Assembly (NCBI GenBank): GCA_012523605.1
Contig: JAAYTY010000145.1
Span: 1 to 26,168, forward strand
Reading direction: 5' to 3'
Origin: Candidatus Fermentibacterota bacterium
Lineage (GTDB): Bacteria > Fermentibacterota > Fermentibacteria > Fermentibacterales > Fermentibacteraceae
DNA: 26,168 nucleotides
A program made the translations under genes and the position numbers. This document shows positions 22,312 through 26,168 of the stretch, one piece after another (positions within the stretch are counted from its first letter, which is position 1; each line of letters starts with the position of its first letter). Below the pieces are notes generated by a model. The model made no database searches and was not told the DNA's origin. It worked only from the letters and a program-made list of their open reading frames with translations.

Positions 22312-23540
22312 TGTCTGAAGCCCGATCTCCCCAGCAGAGCCTTGTAGCTCGCCGCCGACAGCAGATAGAAGCCGATGGTCAGGTAGAAGCTCCACGCGAA
22401 GGAGTACTTCTCGATCACCGCTCCCCCCGCCGCCGCGCTGATGGTCCATGCGCCGTTCCACGCGATTGTGGACACCGCGTTCGTGAAGGGCCTGTCCTTC
22501 TCCTCGAGGAGCTCCATCTCGAAGTTCGCCGCGATCGGGAGGTTCATGTTCATGAGAGTGCCGCGCATCACGAATGCGAAAACCGCAAGGGGAAGGTTCC
22601 GCGTGAGGGCCAGCACGAGCATGAACGGCACTGATGCAAGTTCCGTGAGCACGATGCTGTCAACCTTTCCGAGCCTCCGTGTGAGAAGCGGAGCGGACAG
22701 CATGCCGAGGAAGAGACCCACCTGCATGACGGAGAAGAACAGTCCTATCCTGCCGGACTCGAGATCGAACTCGTTCCTGAAGTAGAGGTTCATGAAGGGT
22801 ATCACGAGGCCCGCGCCCAGGCCCACCAGGATCTTGGGCACCATCAGCCGCCATATGACCGGCCAGTCGTAGGACTTCAGCTTGTGAACGAAAGTCCCTC
22901 CTCTCGGCGAGCATGCGGGCGGGTCGCTCGAGAGCATGGCGAACGGCGCAAGCGACAGCAGACTCGCCGCGATCGAAAAGTAGAGGGACATCTCCTGCGC
23001 CGATGCGGTGTCCATCGCCAGACCGGAAGCGAGCGCGAGCTCCGGCAGGAACCCGCCAAGCACGAAGCCGATGAGGCTCGAGAGCATGCCCGACGCCGAG
23101 CTGATGCTGAACACGTATATGCGCTCGCCGCTGCCGGCCTGCGCCATGAGGTATGGCGCCGCCGAGATCCGGTAGAAGGTGATGAACATGGATGCCGCGA
23201 GGCTGAAGGGCAGAAGCAGAGTCATGTTCCTGAGAGCGATCATCGCGGCGTAGCATCCCGCGGCCAGCAGGGTTGACCATATCAGAACCCTCTTTACGCA
23301 GATGCGCTCCAGCACCAGCGCCGCCGGAATGGCCGCCAGGGTCGCACCCAGCGATCCGGCCGAGAGCACCTGTCCGATCTGCGACTCGGTGAAGGCGTGC
23401 TCCTTGAGGTAGAGATTGAACAGGAGCCCGAAGACCGACATCCCCAGACCGTTGAAGATCCCTCCGGCGATGTAGAGCCTGGCGTTGCGCGAGAAGCCCG
23501 CCACGCCTTCCCTGTAGTGCCTCACCCCGTCGAGGTTCAT
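22287..23540 (-). CDS. MFS transporter
   Basis: A 417-residue polytopic membrane protein with about 12 hydrophobic segments in two halves joined by a hydrophilic loop near residues 205-225 (SSDPPACSPRGGTFVHKL). The N-terminal half has FNGLGMSVFGLLFNLYLKE and QIGQVLSAGSLGATLAAIP, and the equivalent of the loop 2-3 motif (ALVLERICVKRV). The second half repeats this pattern (GLFFSVMQVGLFLGMLSAPL followed by LTRRLGKVD). This is the usual layout of major facilitator transporters resembling multidrug or nutrient exporters. The substrate is not readable. It starts 7 bp after the EamA gene's stop with no clear ribosome site, so it is probably co-transcribed and coupled. Confidence 0.88.
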   Translation of the reverse strand: MNLDGVRHYREGVAGFSRNARLYIAGGIFNGLGMSVFGLLFNLYLKEHAFTESQIGQVLSAGSLGATLAAIPAALVLERICVKRVLIWSTLLAAGCYAAMIALRNMTLLLPFSLAASMFITFYRISAAPYLMAQAGSGERIYVFSISSASGMLSSLIGFVLGGFLPELALASGLAMDTASAQEMSLYFSIAASLLSLAPFAMLSSDPPACSPRGGTFVHKLKSYDWPVIWRLMVPKILVGLGAGLVIPFMNLYFRNEFDLESGRIGLFFSVMQVGLFLGMLSAPLLTRRLGKVDSIVLTELASVPFMLVLALTRNLPLAVFAFVMRGTLMNMNLPIAANFEMELLEEKDRPFTNAVSTIAWNGAWTISAAAGGAVIEKYSFAWSFYLTIGFYLLSAASYKALLGRSGFRQSVGKNPD

Positions 23541-23547
23541 CGAGAAT

Positions 23548-24426
23548 CTAGGCGGCGCGCCTCTCCGTTCCGAAGGCGATCAGTATCGAGCAGACGATGA
23601 GCGTCGAGCCGATCCATCCCGTCAGCGGGAAGCGCTCGCCGAAGAAGGCGGCTCCCCCGGCGGCCGCCACGACGGCTTCGCCGATGTAGATGAGGGATGA
23701 GAGGCTTCCGCCCAGGCTGGGCTGCCATCTGATCTGCCAGTACATGAGCATGCTCGTGGCGGGTATCGCGAGGTACAGCATGGCAAGGGCGGGTGCGGGA
23801 CCCGGCTCCAGCCTCGTTCCGCCCAGCAGGGGAATGAGGGGGACCGAGCCGATCGCCACTACTGCGAGCATCATCGCTGTGATCCTCAGATCGCTGCCCT
23901 TGACGAAGAGCCTGTCGATGAGCGCTATCTCGAGCGCCCAGAACACGGCGCTTACGGCTGTGAGCGCGTCGCCGAGGTTGAGCGGGCCTGAAGGGTCCGA
24001 CAGCAGATAGACCACCAGAAGTGCGGCGCCTACCGACAGGAAGTGCACCGGGAGGGGTTTCCTTCCGTTTATGGGCCATGCGGCGAAGGGCGTGAATGCG
24101 ACATACAGCGAGGTGATGAAGGCCGACTTGCCGGGGCCGGTGTACTGGAGCCCGGCCGTCTGGAAGGCGTAGCCCCCGAGGAGGCTGAGTCCGATGAGAA
24201 GAGAGGGTTTCAGCAGCTTCCCGAATGGTAGCGGTGCGGGGCCGTCCTTCACGGGACGGGCGAGAACGGCCGTCGTCAGCAGTACGGCCGAGGACACCCC
24301 GAAGCGCAGGCAGAGGAGCACCCCGGTGGACATGGCGTCTAGCAGGGTCTTGATCACGAGGAATGTCGAGCCCCACATCGCCGTGCCCAGCGACAGGAAG
24401 AGCGCCGCCTTCGTGGAGTTCTTCAC
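23548..24426 (-). CDS. EamA-family drug/metabolite transporter
   Basis: A 292-residue protein with ten hydrophobic segments in two similar halves, the layout of the DMT (EamA) family. Motifs include ALFLSLGTAMWGSTFLVIK in helix 1, LQYTGPGKSAFITSLYVAF at the end of the first half, and LSSLIYIGEAVVAAAGG with FFGERFPLTGWIGSTLI in the second. These are the usual 'helix 4' and 'GE' positions of EamA proteins. The start is a GTG at 24426, 6 bp after GAGAGGGG. It is first in a two-gene minus-strand unit with the MFS gene. The substrate is unknown; amino acids or metabolites are common for the family. Confidence 0.9.
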   Translation of the reverse strand: MKNSTKAALFLSLGTAMWGSTFLVIKTLLDAMSTGVLLCLRFGVSSAVLLTTAVLARPVKDGPAPLPFGKLLKPSLLIGLSLLGGYAFQTAGLQYTGPGKSAFITSLYVAFTPFAAWPINGRKPLPVHFLSVGAALLVVYLLSDPSGPLNLGDALTAVSAVFWALEIALIDRLFVKGSDLRITAMMLAVVAIGSVPLIPLLGGTRLEPGPAPALAMLYLAIPATSMLMYWQIRWQPSLGGSLSSLIYIGEAVVAAAGGAAFFGERFPLTGWIGSTLIVCSILIAFGTERRAA

Positions 24427-24453
24427 AGGATTCCCCTCTCGAGTCGAGCCGGG

Positions 24454-24481
24454 AACATAACAAAACCCCGCCCGCGGTCAG
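24454..24481 (-). promoter_or_regulatory. possible promoter of the transporter pair
   Basis: On the minus strand, CTGACC (24481-24476) and TATGTT (24459-24454) are 16 bp apart, about 28 bp before the GTG at 24426. This resembles TTGACC...TATGGT before the HD-GYP gene. Confidence 0.4.
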
Positions 24482-24489
24482 CCGTAGGG

Positions 24490-24517
24490 TTGTTGATCCG
24501 ATGGAAAGGATGATATT
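24490..24517 (+). promoter_or_regulatory. possible promoter of the TMTC-like gene
   Basis: TTGTTG (24490-24495) and GATATT (24512-24517) are 16 bp apart in the 176-bp divergent gap, about 85 bp before the GTG at 24603. The match is moderate only. Confidence 0.3.
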
Positions 24518-24602
24518 CGAAGCTATCCGCTTCATAAGTGCACGAGGGAACAAAGCTCCTCGAACAGGGGGCGGGGCCAGGTGACTGCTCCGGAGGTTTC
24601 CG

Positions 24603-26168
24603 GTGAATGACACGGCAGACAGACGGGCCGGCCTGCTCGTGGCGGGCTCGGGCATCGCAGTGTCGCTTCTGCTGCTGATCCCCGCGATTGGAACTGGTTT
24701 CCTGTCCGATGACTTCCTCGATTTCGAACATGGCTTCTCCCCCGAGGCTTTCACGAGGTTCGAGGCCGGCGGCTTCAGGCCCCTCACGGTGTCGCTGTGG
24801 GCTCTGGACGCCCGTCTCTGGGGACCGACGAGACCACTGGGATGGCACGCCACGAGCATCATCGTCCATCTCGCCAATGTCATCCTGATATCCAGACTCA
24901 TAATGACCCACATCCGGGGTCGCGCTGCGTCATTAGCCGGCACAATGCTGTTCGCCGTCTCATGGGCTGTGATCCCGAGTGCCGGCAGGGTTTCGGGCAG
25001 GCCGGGAATGCTGGCGATGGCCTTCATGCTGGGGGCGCTTCTTCTCCATTCGGAGTCGATCATCCGCAGGAGCTGGAGGAGGCGCATCGTTGCCGCCGCG
25101 CTGTTCCTGTGCTCGCTTCTCTCCAAGGAGACCATGCTCCTGAGCGCACCGCTCTTCGGGTTGCAGGCCGCCGTACTCGGCGACGAACGGAAACCGATCC
25201 GCACGTTCTTCGGGCATTCAGCCCTTTACTCCCTGCCTGTAGCGCTCTACCTCGTGTGGAGGCTCGCGTGGCTCGGCACCCAGCTCGGTTATGCCGAGAG
25301 CACGAGTTTCGGGCTCTTCATGATGCGCAACCTCGCGACTCTCGCGCGCATGCCCTTCTCGCCCTGGCTCGATGGGCTGCCTGTCAGAATCGTCCTCGCC
25401 GGCTGTGCCGTCATGCTGGCCTTCATCGCGAAACCCTGGCGCCTGAAGCTGTTTCTCACCGGGCTGTTCGTGCTGCCCGCCTCGACAGTTCTCAACCTGC
25501 CTCCCAGGCCGGACTTCGCCTACGCGCTCCTCCCGGCGGCTGCGTTCACCGCCGCCTCGATATCGAGGATCGGGGGGGGGAGGAATAAACTGATCATCAC
25601 TTGCATCCTCGTCGGATGTCTGATGTCGGCCAGGGACGAGACGGCCCGCCTTGCGAAAGCCGGGGAAAGCGCATCCAGGACTATCGAAACTATCGCATCG
25701 GTTCTGCGTGAACATCCACGCGCTGATTTCATCGTCCTTTCCGGAGTCGATCTGGAGGAGGCAGGCTATGCCACTCTGTGGCCCGGTGCATATCGGGAGG
25801 CTCTGAAAACGATCGGTGTCGAGCATTCGGGCATTCTCGTCGACGAGGATGGTTTCCTGGAAGCTGCCTGGCCATTGCTCGAGGCTGGCGACTCCCTTCG
25901 GTATCTGTATGTCAGACTGGAGGGGCGCGGGTTCCGGGCTATGGAGGTGGTTTTGCCTGCCGGCCTCACCGACAGATCCCTTCCGGATTTCTCAGTGTCT
26001 GCGGGCCCTGGTGGCTTCGTAGATCTTGACTCCATCCCTCCCGGATACTCCGCAGTGACGGTCTCCGGAGCCGGCGAGTCCGTCTCGCTGAGGCTTCCCG
26101 ATGTCTTCGACCCGTGCAGTCTCGTGACCGTAAATCCCTGTGCGCTCCGAGGGGACACGGCCTTCTTC
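24603..26168 (+). CDS. TMTC-like polytopic membrane protein, probable GT-C glycosyltransferase (partial)
   Basis: The frame is open from the GTG at 24603 to the end of the window (522 codons, no stop), so the gene is cut off. GGAGG (24592-24596) lies 6 bp before the GTG. The protein opens with a membrane helix, then an Asp-Asp pair in GFLSDDFLDF, a stretch FRPLTVSLWALDARLWG followed by GWHATSIIVHLANV, SGRPGMLAMAFMLGALLLHS and LSKETMLLSAPLF. These follow the order in TMTC/O-mannosyltransferase-like GT-C proteins: an acidic pair in the first loop, 'RPL..LS', 'G.H..N...H..N', 'GR' and 'LSKE'. About ten membrane helices run to about residue 345, followed by a soluble C-terminal domain without visible TPRs. 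It probably transfers a lipid-linked sugar outside the membrane. Confidence 0.72.
   Translation, partial: MNDTADRRAGLLVAGSGIAVSLLLLIPAIGTGFLSDDFLDFEHGFSPEAFTRFEAGGFRPLTVSLWALDARLWGPTRPLGWHATSIIVHLANVILISRLIMTHIRGRAASLAGTMLFAVSWAVIPSAGRVSGRPGMLAMAFMLGALLLHSESIIRRSWRRRIVAAALFLCSLLSKETMLLSAPLFGLQAAVLGDERKPIRTFFGHSALYSLPVALYLVWRLAWLGTQLGYAESTSFGLFMMRNLATLARMPFSPWLDGLPVRIVLAGCAVMLAFIAKPWRLKLFLTGLFVLPASTVLNLPPRPDFAYALLPAAAFTAASISRIGGGRNKLIITCILVGCLMSARDETARLAKAGESASRTIETIASVLREHPRADFIVLSGVDLEEAGYATLWPGAYREALKTIGVEHSGILVDEDGFLEAAWPLLEAGDSLRYLYVRLEGRGFRAMEVVLPAGLTDRSLPDFSVSAGPGGFVDLDSIPPGYSAVTVSGAGESVSLRLPDVFDPCSLVTVNPCALRGDTAFF

Noticed and set aside
23537..25204. 555-codon minus-strand open frame
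   Set aside because: It crosses the EamA gene in another frame and runs antisense through the TMTC-like gene. No family features.
1..26168. CRISPR arrays, transposases, phage genes
   Set aside because: No regularly spaced direct repeats, no DDE/DEDD-type or integrase-like proteins, and no phage structural genes were seen.

Overview
The window is GC-rich, densely coding bacterial DNA with no rRNA, tRNA, insertion sequence, phage or CRISPR array that I can see. Arginine is very often encoded by AGG, and Shine-Dalgarno sites are strong. Secreted proteins carry signal peptides, including lipoprotein-type ones. The first gene ends in the type of beta-sandwich tail common in exported proteins of FCB-like and candidate-phylum bacteria. 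My inference is an uncultured Gram-negative bacterium of a candidate phylum (a Fermentibacteria- or Eisenbacteria-like genome would fit), but the sequence alone does not settle this.

Left part (1-2865): the 3' end of an exported protein gene. It is followed by a promoter, an exported six-repeat beta-propeller protein and a strong hairpin terminator. Next come a 24-residue membrane peptide translationally coupled to a DUF4230 membrane protein, and a small cysteine-rich DUF6485-type protein. About 580 bp of hairpin-rich DNA without a convincing gene follows.

Sugar part (2866-7509): three overlapping genes form an L-rhamnose unit: a short intracellular GH106-like alpha-L-rhamnosidase, rhamnulokinase (rhaB) and L-rhamnose isomerase (rhaA). 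The aldolase and a dedicated transporter are not in the window. A second stop/start-overlapping unit (7590-15242) encodes a GGDEF-AAA ATPase-TPR signalling protein, galactokinase (galK), a eukaryote-type UDP-sugar pyrophosphorylase and an exported alpha/beta hydrolase. GalK plus the pyrophosphorylase could turn galactose into UDP-galactose without GalT.

Minus-strand operon (20090 down to 15231): a CHASE2 class III adenylate cyclase, then an exported SH3-domain protein, an M48 metalloprotease, a lipoprotein-like glutaminyl-peptide cyclotransferase and a VOC-fold protein. A good promoter (TTGACT-N16-CATAAT) precedes the cyclase. Divergent from it is a PH-like membrane protein, then a GAF/HD-GYP protein with its own promoter. 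The window therefore holds a c-di-GMP-synthase-type domain, a c-di-GMP-phosphodiesterase-type domain and a cAMP-cyclase-type domain within about 14 kb.

Right part (22126-26168): a short convergent intergenic region with a REP/dRS3-like palindrome and hairpins, an MFS and an EamA-family transporter on the minus strand, and a divergent TMTC-like polytopic membrane protein (probable GT-C glycosyltransferase) that runs off the window end.
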